64,000 nucleotides of DNA. Source: Mycobacterium sp. DL99. GTDB lineage: Bacteria > Actinomycetota > Actinomycetes > Mycobacteriales > Mycobacteriaceae. Both the position numbers and the translations under genes were made by a program. The stretch lies in the NCBI RefSeq assembly GCF_004762045.1, contig NZ_SJOM01000007.1:1938916-2002915 (forward strand), in the 5' to 3' direction. Positions 44,989-53,445 of the stretch are shown here, in pieces. Position 1 is the stretch's first letter. Each line of letters opens with the position of its first letter. The notes beneath the pieces were generated by a model. It worked only from the letters and a program-made list of their open reading frames with translations. It was not told the DNA's origin and searched no databases.

Positions 44989-46083
44989 GTGGCTAAAGGC
45001 AGGCTGCGGCGCAGCCTCGCCGCGATCGACTCGAACCTGACTTCCCGCCCGGATGCCGCGCTCGTCGATGTGTTGCGCATCCCCGAACCGTTCGTCAGTC
45101 CGGCGCGCAAGATCTTCATGCGGGTGCTGTACGCGCTGGGGGCGCTGTTCGCCGCGGTGCTCATCGTCTACGCGGATCGCTACGGCTATCGGGACAACGA
45201 CAGCGCCCCGGATGCCAACAACCCGCTGTCGTTCCTGGACTGCCTGTACTACGCGACGGTGTCACTGTCGACGACCGGGTACGGCGACATCACGCCGTAC
45301 ACGGATTCGGCGCGTCTGGTCAACGTCGTGGTCATCACGCCGCTGCGGGTGGCCTTCCTGATCGTTCTCATCGGTACCACCGTGGAGACCCTGACCACCC
45401 AATCCCGGCAGGCGCTGAAGATTCAGCGATGGAGGAACAAAGTGCGTAACCACACCGTCGTCGTCGGATACGGCACCAAGGGGCGGACGGCGGTCGCCGC
45501 GATGGTCGGCGATGAAGTCTCCCCGGCCGACATCGTCGTCGTCGACGAGAACGCGGCCGCACTGGAACGCGCCAAGGCCGCCGGCTTGGTGACTGTGCAC
45601 GGCGACGCCACCAATTCCGGTGTCCTGCGACTGGCCGGTGCCCAGCACGCCAAGTCGATTGTCGTCGCAGCCGACAACGACGCCAGCGCGGTGCTGGTGA
45701 CGCTGACGGCCCGGGAGCTGGCGCCCAAGGCCAAGATCATCGCGGCGGTGCGGGAATCCGACAACCTGCATCTGCTCAAACAGTCCGGTGCGGACTCCAC
45801 CGTGGTGTCTTCGGAGACTGCCGGCCGGCTGCTCGGCATTGCGACGCAGACCCCCAGCGTCGTGGAGATGATGGAGGATCTGCTGACCCCCGATGCCGGC
45901 TTCGCCATCGCCGAGCGTGAGGTGACTCCCAAGGAGGAGGGCGGCTCACCCAGGCATCTGCACGACATCGTGCTGGGCGTGGTGCGTGAAGGCCGGTTGG
46001 TGCGGGTCGACGCGCCGGAGGTGGATGCTCTGGAGGCCGGGGACCGGCTGCTCTACATCCGCAGTGCGGACACTGAGCGATGA
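44989..46083 (+). CDS. Potassium channel with RCK (TrkA-N) domain
   Basis: A 364-residue channel subunit. Two transmembrane helices (about 45-62 and 110-130) flank a pore loop with the filter TTGYGD at 95-100. The cytoplasmic half has a Rossmann RCK domain (VVVGYGTKGRTAVAAM, VVDENAAALERA, VTVHGDATNSGVL) and a TrkA-C-like domain at the end. It corresponds to Rv3200c. It begins with GTG and its stop overlaps the nudC start (ATGA). Confidence 0.93.
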   Translation: MAKGRLRRSLAAIDSNLTSRPDAALVDVLRIPEPFVSPARKIFMRVLYALGALFAAVLIVYADRYGYRDNDSAPDANNPLSFLDCLYYATVSLSTTGYGDITPYTDSARLVNVVVITPLRVAFLIVLIGTTVETLTTQSRQALKIQRWRNKVRNHTVVVGYGTKGRTAVAAMVGDEVSPADIVVVDENAAALERAKAAGLVTVHGDATNSGVLRLAGAQHAKSIVVAADNDASAVLVTLTARELAPKAKIIAAVRESDNLHLLKQSGADSTVVSSETAGRLLGIATQTPSVVEMMEDLLTPDAGFAIAEREVTPKEEGGSPRHLHDIVLGVVREGRLVRVDAPEVDALEAGDRLLYIRSADTER

Positions 46084-47027
46084 CCGAACGCCTCACCTTC
46101 GGACTGCGCAACGTCCCGCTGCTCTCGCGGGTCGGTGCCGATCGTGCCGATGCGCTGCGTACCGATATCGACGCCGCGACCGAGGGCTGGCAGGACGCGC
46201 TGTTGCTGCGGGTCGACCGACGCAACCAGGTGTTGATCTCGGGTGGCCAGGTGGTGCTCGGCAAGGCCTCGAGCCTGGGCACCGACAAGCCACCGGAGCA
46301 CGCGGTGTTCCTGGGCCGGCTGGGCGACGGTAGGCACGTGTGGGGCGTCCGCAGCGCGCTGGAGGCGCCCGAGGATCCCGAGGCACCCGCCGAGGTGCTC
46401 GATCTACGCCGGGCCGGCGAGGTCTTCGACGACGTCAGCGCCCAGCTGGTGGCGACGGCCACCGCGTTGCTGAACTGGCATGACAGAGCCCGGTTCAATG
46501 CGGTGGACGGCGCGGCAACGCGGTCGGCGAAAGGCGGTTGGTCGCGGGTCGATCCGGTCAGCGGTCATGAGGAGTTCCCGCGCATCGATCCGGCGGTGAT
46601 CTGTCTGGTCCATGACGGCCATGACCGCGCGGTGCTGGCCCGGCAGACCGCGTGGCCTGAGCGGTTGTTCTCGATCCTGGCCGGATTCGTCGAGGCCGGT
46701 GAATCCTTCGAGACCTGTGTGGTGCGGGAGATCGCCGAGGAGGTTGGCCTCACGGTCACCGACGTGCAGTACCTGGGCAGCCAGCCGTGGCCGTTCCCTC
46801 GGTCGCTCATGGTCGGATTCCATGCCATCGGCGACCCGGAGCAGCCGTTCTCGTTCAACGACGGCGAGATCGCCGAGGCAGACTGGTTCACCCGGGCGGA
46901 GGTCCGCGAGGCACTGGATCAGGGTGACTGGAGTGCGGCCGACGGCGATTCGCGGTCGAGGCTGCTGCTGCCCGGTTCGATCTCGATTGCCCGCGAGATC
47001 ATCGAGTCCTGGGCGGCCCTGGACTGA
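46080..47027 (+). CDS. nudC: NADH pyrophosphatase NudC
   Basis: A 315-residue Nudix hydrolase cutting NAD(H) and de-capping adducts. The Nudix box GFVEAGESFETCVVREIAEEVGL lies near residues 202-224, and SQPWPFPRS, the NADH-pyrophosphatase discriminator, follows. The zinc ribbon of E. coli NudC is missing, as usual in mycobacteria. Mycobacterial NudC has been linked to isoniazid/ethionamide-NAD adduct turnover. It is translationally coupled to the K+ channel by a 4-base overlap. Confidence 0.94.
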   Translation: MTERLTFGLRNVPLLSRVGADRADALRTDIDAATEGWQDALLLRVDRRNQVLISGGQVVLGKASSLGTDKPPEHAVFLGRLGDGRHVWGVRSALEAPEDPEAPAEVLDLRRAGEVFDDVSAQLVATATALLNWHDRARFNAVDGAATRSAKGGWSRVDPVSGHEEFPRIDPAVICLVHDGHDRAVLARQTAWPERLFSILAGFVEAGESFETCVVREIAEEVGLTVTDVQYLGSQPWPFPRSLMVGFHAIGDPEQPFSFNDGEIAEADWFTRAEVREALDQGDWSAADGDSRSRLLLPGSISIAREIIESWAALD

Positions 47028-47057
47028 CGGTCCGCGCCTGATCTGGCTGTGGAGCGC

Positions 47058-47303
47058 TCAGTTGAGCTTGGCCTTGACCTGCTTGATGGTGGGGTTGGTC
47101 AGCGTCGACCCGTCGGCGAACTTCAGGGTCGGGACCACGTGGTTTCCGCCGTTGACGGAACCGACGAACTCGGCTGCGGCCGGATCCTGCTCGATGTCGA
47201 CCTCAGTCCACGAGATGCCCTCTGACTTGAGCGCCATCTTGAGCCGCGAGCAGTAGCCGCACCACGTGGTGGTGTACATCGTCACAGTCGGTGTAGCAGT
47301 CAT
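47058..47303 (-). CDS. mrx1: Mycoredoxin (glutaredoxin-like)
   Basis: An 81-residue mycoredoxin. The active-site CGYC is Cys15-Cys18 (TTWCGYCSRLK), with VPTLKFADGS as the cis-Pro region and a TLTNPT helix. It reduces mycothiol mixed disulphides. It matches Rv3198A. The ATG at 47303 gives the family length; a longer frame to 47504 was discarded. In M. tuberculosis uvrD2 is its neighbour; here 7.8 kb intervene. Confidence 0.93.
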   Translation of the reverse strand: MTATPTVTMYTTTWCGYCSRLKMALKSEGISWTEVDIEQDPAAAEFVGSVNGGNHVVPTLKFADGSTLTNPTIKQVKAKLN

Positions 47304-47403
47304 AGTGCACATAACGTAGCTGAACCGCCGCCTCATGCCCGCAGTGACGCAGGTCTCCGGCCTGCACCGGTAAGTTGCTAATCCGCAGTGGACGGAGCTG
47401 AAC

Positions 47404-48540
47404 ATGACCAGGTTGGTGCCGCCGGTGGCCGGCGACCCGCATGCGCTCGACGAGTTGCGGTTGCAGGTGCGGCAGTTTGTCAGCGAGCAACAGGAGGCCG
47501 GCACGATCGGCCGGTACGCCGACAGCTGGCTGACCGGTTGGGACGAGGACTTCAGCCGGGCGCTGGCCGCCCGCGGGTGGCTGGGTATGACGGTGCCCGT
47601 CTCCTACGGCGGGCACGGGCGCAGTCACCAGGAGCGATTCGTGGTCACCGAGGAACTGCTGGCCGCCGGGGCTCCGGTGGGGGCGCACTGGATCGCCGAC
47701 CGCCAGATCGTTCCGTCGTTGCTCAAGTACGGCACCGAGGAGCAGCGGCGAAAGTTCTTGCCCGCCATAGCCAAAGGCGAATGCTATTTCGGAATCGGCA
47801 TGAGCGAGCCGGATTCCGGATCCGATCTGGCCAGCGTGCGCACCAAGGCCGTGCAGGTCGATGGGGGCTGGGCGATCACCGGCGCCAAGGTGTGGACGTC
47901 AGGGGCGCACCTGGCGCACGCGTTCATCTGCCTGGCCCGCAGCGCGCCCGCGGATCCGGCGCACCGTCACGACGGCCTGAGCCAGTTCATCGTCGATCTG
48001 CGCGCACCCGGCGTCGACATCCGGCCGATCATCTCGATGAACGGCAAACATCATTTCAACGAAGTGATCCTGGATGAGGTGTTCGTGCCGGACGCCATGG
48101 TGTTCGGCACCATCGGCAACGGCTGGCAACAGGTGACCTCCGAGCTGAGCTTCGAACGCAGTGGGCCCGAGCGCTTCCTGTCGACGTTCCCGCTGCTCGC
48201 CGACATGGCTACGCACATGGGTGACGGATCTCTGCCCCGTCACACCGATCTGGGGCGCTACCTGGGCCGCATCACCGGCCTGCACCAGATGTCGATGGCG
48301 GTCGCCGGTGCGCTGGAGCGGCACGAACCGGCCGATACCGCGGCCGCCGTGGTCAAGGTGGTGGGCACCGCCACTGAAGGTGACATCGCCGATTTCGCCG
48401 ATGTCCTCGGTGAGACCGATGACGAGGATTACCGCTCGATGCTGGCTGACGCGGTGGTCCAGCGCCCGGGGTTCACGCTGCGTGGCGGTACCAACGAGGT
48501 TTTGCGTGGTGTCATTGCGCGGGGATTGGGGATGCGCTAG
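47404..48540 (+). CDS. Acyl-CoA dehydrogenase (FadE type), first subunit of a pair
   Basis: A 378-residue ACAD. Flavin-site signature FGIGMSEPDSGSDLASVRT, AITGAKVWTSGAHLAHAF, and the terminal GFTLRGGTNEVLRGVIARGLG are all present. It overlaps the next ACAD start by one base, so the pair is co-translated and probably forms a heteromeric enzyme. Promoter candidates lie upstream in 47304-47403, shared with divergent mrx1. Confidence 0.9.
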   Translation: MTRLVPPVAGDPHALDELRLQVRQFVSEQQEAGTIGRYADSWLTGWDEDFSRALAARGWLGMTVPVSYGGHGRSHQERFVVTEELLAAGAPVGAHWIADRQIVPSLLKYGTEEQRRKFLPAIAKGECYFGIGMSEPDSGSDLASVRTKAVQVDGGWAITGAKVWTSGAHLAHAFICLARSAPADPAHRHDGLSQFIVDLRAPGVDIRPIISMNGKHHFNEVILDEVFVPDAMVFGTIGNGWQQVTSELSFERSGPERFLSTFPLLADMATHMGDGSLPRHTDLGRYLGRITGLHQMSMAVAGALERHEPADTAAAVVKVVGTATEGDIADFADVLGETDDEDYRSMLADAVVQRPGFTLRGGTNEVLRGVIARGLGMR

Positions 48541-49556
48541 TGGACGCTGTCGACGCCGAACTGGTCGAGATGATGTCGGCGGTCTTCGCCGCACACCGCG
48601 AGCAGCACCCAACAGGTGAGGTCACCACCGAGTTGTGGGGCCGGCTGGTCGAACTCGGCCTGGTCCGGCTGACCGGGTCCGAGGAATCCGGTGGCAGTGG
48701 CGCCGGCTGGGCCGAGGCCGGGGAGCTGCTGCGCGCCGCCGCCTGGCACGGAGTGAGAATCCCTCTGGCCGAACATGATCTGCTGGCCTGCTGGTTGTTG
48801 GAGACGGCGGGGTTGGGGGTCGATGACGCGCGACGCACCGCTTGTCTGCTCGACGACGACGGTGTCGCGCGTGGCGTGCCATGGGCGGCCGGCTCGGAGC
48901 GGGTGGTCCTGCTCTGGCGCGACGGCACCGGTTACCTCGTGGCCGATGTGGACACCGCGTCGCTGTCGATCACCGCAGGGCGCAACAATGCGGGGGAGCC
49001 GCGCGACGTTGTCCGCGCGGACCTCGCGTCTTTGACCGGAAACCCGGTGCCCGACAACGTGGTCGAACAGTTCAGGCGGCGGGCCGCCCTGGTGCGCGCC
49101 GTTCAGGTGTGCGCCGCGCTGGACCGGATCCTGGCGCTGTCGGTGGCACACACCGGCGAACGCACCCAGTTCGGCCGGCCGCTGGCCAAGTTTCAGGCCG
49201 TGCAGAATCTGGTGGCCGACATCGCCGCCGAGTCTGCGCTGGCCAGGGCGGCCACCGACGGTGCACTGGCCGAGGCTCTGCGATCGGACTGGTCCTCGGC
49301 GCACCTCGATTTCTTTGTCGCCGTGGCACGTTCGTGCGTCGGGCACGCCACCTCGGTGGTGGTGCGCAACGCCCACCAGGTGCATGGTGCGATCGGCACC
49401 ACCCTTGAGCACCGGTTGCACGAGTTCACCATGCCCGCGTTGTCCTGGCGTTCGGAGTACGGCTCGGTTGCGCACTGGGATCAGGTCCTCACCGAATACG
49501 CCATCGCTGCCGGCTCGGACGGACTGTGGGACCTGGTCACTGCCGCCGATGTCTGA
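48540..49556 (+). CDS. Acyl-CoA dehydrogenase (FadE type), second subunit
   Basis: A 338-residue, shorter and degenerate ACAD. VVRNAHQVHGAIGTTLEHRLHEFTMP is the C-terminal signature and RTQFGRPLAKFQAVQNLVADIAAES the helical bundle; the N-terminal part is poorly conserved. Such small subunits in mycobacterial pairs often lack the catalytic base. The GTG at 48540 overlaps the previous stop (TAG) by one base. The substrate is not evident. Confidence 0.85.
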   Translation: MDAVDAELVEMMSAVFAAHREQHPTGEVTTELWGRLVELGLVRLTGSEESGGSGAGWAEAGELLRAAAWHGVRIPLAEHDLLACWLLETAGLGVDDARRTACLLDDDGVARGVPWAAGSERVVLLWRDGTGYLVADVDTASLSITAGRNNAGEPRDVVRADLASLTGNPVPDNVVEQFRRRAALVRAVQVCAALDRILALSVAHTGERTQFGRPLAKFQAVQNLVADIAAESALARAATDGALAEALRSDWSSAHLDFFVAVARSCVGHATSVVVRNAHQVHGAIGTTLEHRLHEFTMPALSWRSEYGSVAHWDQVLTEYAIAAGSDGLWDLVTAADV

Positions 49557-49592
49557 GCGGCTCGCCGTCGAGGATTCGGAATGTCGACGATA

Positions 49593-49607
49593 TGACACTT
49601 GCTGTCC
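49593..49607. promoter_or_regulatory. XRE-cupin operator copy 1 (own promoter)
   Basis: TGACAC-TTG-CTGTCC, two mismatches from the palindrome GGACAC-N3-GTGTCC. It lies 46 bp before the regulator ATG at 49653, followed by TATGGGACC. The regulator probably controls its own promoter through it. Confidence 0.62.
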
Positions 49608-49652
49608 TATGGGACCATGTATGCGGAGCGTGCGTTGTGATCAGGAGGTGTC

Positions 49653-50180
49653 ATGAGTGCTCTGTTGCGTGCTGTGCGTCAACAGCGGGGCATGACCCTT
49701 GAGGAGCTCGCCGAAGCGACCGGATTGACCAAGAGTTACCTGTCCAAGGTCGAACGTCAGCGTTCCACGCCGTCGATCGCGGTGGCGATGAAGCTGGCGC
49801 GTGCGCTCGAGGTCGATGTCGCACAATTGTTTTCCGAGGATCCAGCGGTCACGACGTTGTCGATTGACCGCGCGGGCGAGCGCGGCAACAACCGCTATCA
49901 AGCCGTGGCGGCGGGGATGCTCGGGAAGTCGATGTCGCCGTTCATCGTTCGGCCGACCCTCAAGTTCGCCGAGCATCCGCATCCGGAGCACGCCGGGCAG
50001 GAGTTGGTGTTCGTCCATGCGGGCGTGGTGGAGCTGCGCTACCAGGATGATCTGGTCACCCTGGAGACCGGAGATTGCGCGTATTTCGACGCCTCGTTGC
50101 CGCACCAGCTGCGGCAGCGGGGGAGTACGCCCAGTGAGGTTCTGGTGATCACCCACACCGAGTACGGCCGCAATCGTTGA
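49653..50180 (+). CDS. XRE-type helix-turn-helix regulator with C-terminal cupin
   Basis: A 175-residue regulator. Residues 1-60 are a HTH_3 domain (RQQRGMTLEELAEATGLTKSYLSKVERQRSTPS); residues 95-170 a cupin with GQELVFVHAGVVELRYQDD and GDCAYFDASLPHQLRQRG, which should bind a small effector. A strong ribosome binding site AGGAGGTG (49643-49650) precedes ATG 49653. This architecture typically represses nearby catabolic genes. The dyads at 49593, 50556 and 51653 give its probable sites upstream of its own gene, a secreted protein and the nitrilase/aldolase divergon. Confidence 0.9.
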   Translation: MSALLRAVRQQRGMTLEELAEATGLTKSYLSKVERQRSTPSIAVAMKLARALEVDVAQLFSEDPAVTTLSIDRAGERGNNRYQAVAAGMLGKSMSPFIVRPTLKFAEHPHPEHAGQELVFVHAGVVELRYQDDLVTLETGDCAYFDASLPHQLRQRGSTPSEVLVITHTEYGRNR

Positions 50181-50206
50181 CTTGCGCTCCTGTGCCCCAC
50201 GGGCCG

Positions 50207-50506
50207 TCAGCATTTCAGGTTCACGTGCACTGTGGGGATGGGTTCGAAATCCGGTAGGCCGTGAATGGTGACGGTCTTCGCTTGCGGGCGCACGACGACC
50301 GTGTGGACATTGGTCACCGTGCACTGACTGAGCGGACCGCTGCCGACTTTGTTGATGATCACCCGTTTGCCGTCGGCTTGTAGGCGCGCGATGGTTTCTG
50401 CTGCCGACGGGCCGGTGGGGGCCGCCGCGGCAACTGCGGCTCCCGCGGTGAGCCAGCTGATGACGGCGCCAATAGAAAACGCCGTGGACATTGCGATGTG
50501 CTTCAT
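50207..50506 (-). CDS. Small secreted protein, function unknown
   Basis: A 99-residue protein with a clear Sec signal peptide: MKHIAMSTAFSIGAVISWL then TAGAAVAAAAP, cleavage likely near residue 29. The mature part of about 70 residues contains AAETIARLQADGKRVIINKVGSG and two Cys (64 and 99) that may form a disulphide with the terminal Cys. It belongs to a mycobacterial secreted family of unknown function. The ATG at 50506 is preceded by AGGAGTGAGAAG. The dyad at 50556-50570 lies 50 bp upstream. Confidence 0.75.
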   Translation of the reverse strand: MKHIAMSTAFSIGAVISWLTAGAAVAAAAPTGPSAAETIARLQADGKRVIINKVGSGPLSQCTVTNVHTVVVRPQAKTVTIHGLPDFEPIPTVHVNLKC

Positions 50507-50555
50507 GGCTTCTCACTCCTTCTTCGATGATTCGATCAGTGCACCTCCAATCCTA

Positions 50556-50570
50556 TGACACAAAGTGTCC
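50556..50570. promoter_or_regulatory. XRE-cupin operator copy 2 (secreted-protein promoter)
   Basis: TGACAC-AAA-GTGTCC: right arm perfect, left arm one mismatch from GGACAC-N3-GTGTCC. On the minus strand it is followed by CATAGGAT, which contains a plausible -10 (TAGGAT). Confidence 0.68.
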
Positions 50571-50606
50571 TAATGGAAACCTAATTAGCGCGGGCTCGAG
50601 CCTTCC

Positions 50607-51545
50607 CTAGGTCGACGTCCTCGACTGCGCGCCGGCGACGTTGCGTCGGTACCAGGGTTGGCCGTGCCAGCGCTGGTAGTGCCAGACTGCGCCGGGTAGG
50701 AGGCCCCGCTTGTGCAGCCAGTAGCCGGCGGGGGCGTGGAGCTCGGCGTCCTGCCGGCCGGTGGTGATTTCGCCGAGCACCACGCCCTCTCCTTCGTCTG
50801 CACGCCGCTCGGCGACGATCTCGCCGGATGCGGTGGTGATCATGGTTGCGCCTTCAAACCGGCCGCGATATTCCATCGGCAGCCAGGGCATCGCGCAACG
50901 GAGATCGCCTGCGTGGCCGGCGTGGACGCACGGGGCGCCCACGTACCTGGAGAACGAGGCTGCCGCGGTGTGCGCGTTAATCCGGTTGTTGTGTTCGAGG
51001 CGGTCGAACAGGGCGTGCGGCCGCCACCGGGGAATCGACCACCACCCCGATCCGGCCATCACCAAATCGACGCGACCTCGTAGTCGTCGGACGGTCTGCG
51101 TGCGCATCAGTTCCCAGCACACCGCGGCTCCGACCTGGTAGTCGCCGGCGGCGATGACTCCGTCGTCGCCGCCTCCCACGTAGAAAGCGTTCTCCCACAT
51201 GGTGGGGAGATCCTTGTCGTGCCGTCCGATCACTCCGTTCGGGTCGGCGAGCAGGTAGGCGTTGCGCACGTGTCCGTCGGGATCGCGGCACAGGAACGAA
51301 CCGCCGACAAGGGCGGCGTGTCGACGGGCGAGTGTTGTGAGGAGTTCTGTCGCGGGACCGTCGGGAGGCAGCGCCGCCGCGGCCAGCGAGTCCGCGAATC
51401 CGATTCCGGTGGAGAAGAACTCCGGCAACGCGATGATGCGCGCACCCGCATGTCCTGCCTCATCGCCGAGCCGTTCGCAGGCCGCGAGGTTGGTTGGAAC
51501 ATCGGCGAATGCCGCGTCCAGTTGGATGGCAGCTGCCAGAACCAT
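50607..51545 (-). CDS. Carbon-nitrogen hydrolase (nitrilase superfamily)
   Basis: A 312-residue nitrilase-fold hydrolase. The Glu-Lys-Cys triad is complete: Glu42 in ALPEFFSTG, Lys111 in RHDKDLPTMWENAFY and Cys143 in GAAVCWELMRTQT. The superfamily cleaves nitriles, amides or N-carbamoyl compounds; the HDKDLPTMWEN string points to the amidase/N-carbamoyl side but the substrate is unknown. ATG 51545 follows AGGAAGGG; nine more codons to GTG 51572 are possible. It is divergent from the aldolase operon with the dyad 51653-51667 in between. Confidence 0.88.
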   Translation of the reverse strand: MVLAAAIQLDAAFADVPTNLAACERLGDEAGHAGARIIALPEFFSTGIGFADSLAAAALPPDGPATELLTTLARRHAALVGGSFLCRDPDGHVRNAYLLADPNGVIGRHDKDLPTMWENAFYVGGGDDGVIAAGDYQVGAAVCWELMRTQTVRRLRGRVDLVMAGSGWWSIPRWRPHALFDRLEHNNRINAHTAAASFSRYVGAPCVHAGHAGDLRCAMPWLPMEYRGRFEGATMITTASGEIVAERRADEGEGVVLGEITTGRQDAELHAPAGYWLHKRGLLPGAVWHYQRWHGQPWYRRNVAGAQSRTST

Positions 51546-51643
51546 GATCGAGCCCTTCCTGATGGTGGACACCGAGTGTCATTCGGTAGAGAGCGTAGCG
51601 CGCACCGCAAGACGCCGGTTCTCACACGATCGGCTCACCTATG

Positions 51644-51673
51644 TTGACGAAAGGACACAATGTGTCCTATAGT
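51644..51673 (+). promoter_or_regulatory. Promoter with XRE-cupin operator copy 3 between -35 and -10
   Basis: TTGACG (51644-51649), an 18-base spacer and TATAGT (51668-51673) form a SigA-type promoter for the aldolase operon. The spacer is filled by GGACAC-AAT-GTGTCC (51653-51667), the perfect member of the operator family, extended to A...T at 51652 and 51668. A protein bound there would exclude RNA polymerase. The divergent nitrilase promoter is probably affected too. Confidence 0.75.
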
Positions 51674-51717
51674 TCGAGTTGTGTCGCCGACCCCTCAACA
51701 CGGAAAGGTGGGCCGAG

Positions 51718-52503
51718 ATGACCACCACGCTTGGTGATTCGAAGCAGGTTCTGATGCAGCGTGCCCTGGATGGGCTGTCTGTCCACATCGAGGAGTCCAC
51801 GCTGACGACGCGGCAGAAGTTGGCCCTGACGTGCCGGGCGCTGTTCGATGCGGGCCACGACTCGGGTCTGGCGGGCCAGATCACCGCGCGGGCCGAGAAG
51901 CCGGGTACGTACTACACCCAACGGCTCGGGTTGGGCTTTGACGAGATCACCGAAGGCAATCTGCTGCTCGTCGACGAGGACCTCAATGTCCTCGAAGGCG
52001 GGGGAATGGCAAACCCCGCCAATCGATTCCATAGTTGGATCTATCGAGCGCGCCCCGACGTGCAGTGCATCGTGCACACTCACCCCTTCCACGTAGCGGC
52101 GCTTTCGATGCTGGAAGTTCCGTTGCAGGTGTCGCAGATGGACATCGCGCCGTTGTATGACGACTGCGCCTTCCTGGCCGACTGGCCGGGCGTTCCGGTC
52201 GGCAACGAGGAGGGCGAGATCATCAGTGCCGCGCTGGGGGACAAGAAGGCCATCCTGCTGGCCCACCATGGCCACGTGATCGCCGGAGCCAGCATCGAGG
52301 AGTCGTGCTCGTTGGCGATGCTGATCGAACGCGGCGCCGAACTGCAACTGGCCGCCATGGCGGCGGGAACGATCGCCGAACTGCCTCCGCGACTGGCGCG
52401 CGAGGCCCATGACTGGACGTTGCGGCCCAAACGCAGCCAGGCCAACTTCGCCTACTACGCCCGGCGTGCGCTTCGTAACCATCCCGATGCCCTGACCAGC
52501 TGA
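51718..52503 (+). CDS. Class II aldolase/adducin-family protein
   Basis: A 261-residue class II aldolase. Zinc ligands are His120 and His122 in IVHTHPFHV and a His at 183-186 in LAHHGHV; RLGLGFDEITEGNLLLVDEDLNV is the phosphate-site region. Family members cleave or decarboxylate small hydroxyacids or sugars, so this one may act on the product of the nitrilase. It starts with a GGAAAGG site and is followed by the DapA-like gene. Confidence 0.88.
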   Translation: MTTTLGDSKQVLMQRALDGLSVHIEESTLTTRQKLALTCRALFDAGHDSGLAGQITARAEKPGTYYTQRLGLGFDEITEGNLLLVDEDLNVLEGGGMANPANRFHSWIYRARPDVQCIVHTHPFHVAALSMLEVPLQVSQMDIAPLYDDCAFLADWPGVPVGNEEGEIISAALGDKKAILLAHHGHVIAGASIEESCSLAMLIERGAELQLAAMAAGTIAELPPRLAREAHDWTLRPKRSQANFAYYARRALRNHPDALTS

Positions 52504-52550
52504 CCTCTCGAACCGGCCCCCAATCCGCACCGAAAGAAGGACAACGAAAC

Positions 52551-53435
52551 ATGCCGTCCAACACTGAGATCCACGGAATTCTCGCCTATCCGGTGACACC
52601 CTTCACCGAAGACCACCAGATCGACACGGGCAAGCTTGCCGCCCTGGTCGACCGGTTGGTGAGCGGCGGTGCGCACGGGATCGTCCCGCTCGGCAGTACC
52701 GGTGAGTCGGCCTATCTCACCGAGGCCGAGTTCGACGCCGTCATCGACACCACGATCGGCGTGGTCGACCGTCGGGTGCCCGTCATCATCGGCGCGTCAG
52801 ACCTGACCACTGCCAACACCATTCGCCGGGCGCAGTACGCCGAGCGGTCCGGCGCGGATGCGGTGATGGTGCTGCCCATCTCCTACTGGAAACTTTCCGA
52901 ACGGGAGATCGTCCAGCACTACGCGGCGATCGGCGCCGCGATCGGCATTCCGATCATGGTGTACAACAATCCGGCTACCAGTGGCATCGACATGCGGCCC
53001 GAACTGCTGGTTCAGATGTTCGAGGACATCGACAACGTCACCATGGTCAAGGAATCCACCGGCGACATCACCCGCATGGAGCGCCTGTCCGCGCTCACCG
53101 ACGGCCGGCTGCCGTTCTACAACGGCAGTAACCCCATGATTCTCAAGGCCTTCAAGGCAGGGGCCAAGGGCTGGTGCACCGCGGCGCCGAACCTGTTGCC
53201 GCGGCCGTGCCTGGATCTGTACGCAGCGGCACAGGTCGGAGACTGGACGAAGGCCGAGGCCATCTACACCGAAGTCAAGCCCTTCCTGGAGTTCATCGTG
53301 GCCGGCGGCCTGCCCACGACGATCAAGGGTGGACTTGAGCTGCTCGGCCAGGGTGTCGGGGTGCCGCGGCTCCCGTTGCTTCCCCTCGACGATAGCGGCC
53401 GCGAGGAGCTGCGCCGGCTCCTCGCCGTGTCCTGA
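52551..53435 (+). CDS. DapA-family (dihydrodipicolinate synthase/N-acetylneuraminate lyase) aldolase
   Basis: A 294-residue class I aldolase. The Schiff-base Lys167 is in MVKESTGD and the partner Tyr138 in IMVYNNPATSG; PLGSTGES carries the carboxylate-binding Thr-Gly-Glu. Housekeeping DapA lies elsewhere in mycobacteria, so this is likely a catabolic aldolase or lyase (for example of a 2-keto acid). It lies 47 bp after the class II aldolase in the same transcript. Confidence 0.88.
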   Translation: MPSNTEIHGILAYPVTPFTEDHQIDTGKLAALVDRLVSGGAHGIVPLGSTGESAYLTEAEFDAVIDTTIGVVDRRVPVIIGASDLTTANTIRRAQYAERSGADAVMVLPISYWKLSEREIVQHYAAIGAAIGIPIMVYNNPATSGIDMRPELLVQMFEDIDNVTMVKESTGDITRMERLSALTDGRLPFYNGSNPMILKAFKAGAKGWCTAAPNLLPRPCLDLYAAAQVGDWTKAEAIYTEVKPFLEFIVAGGLPTTIKGGLELLGQGVGVPRLPLLPLDDSGREELRRLLAVS

Positions 53436-53445
53436 GGGAGACGAG

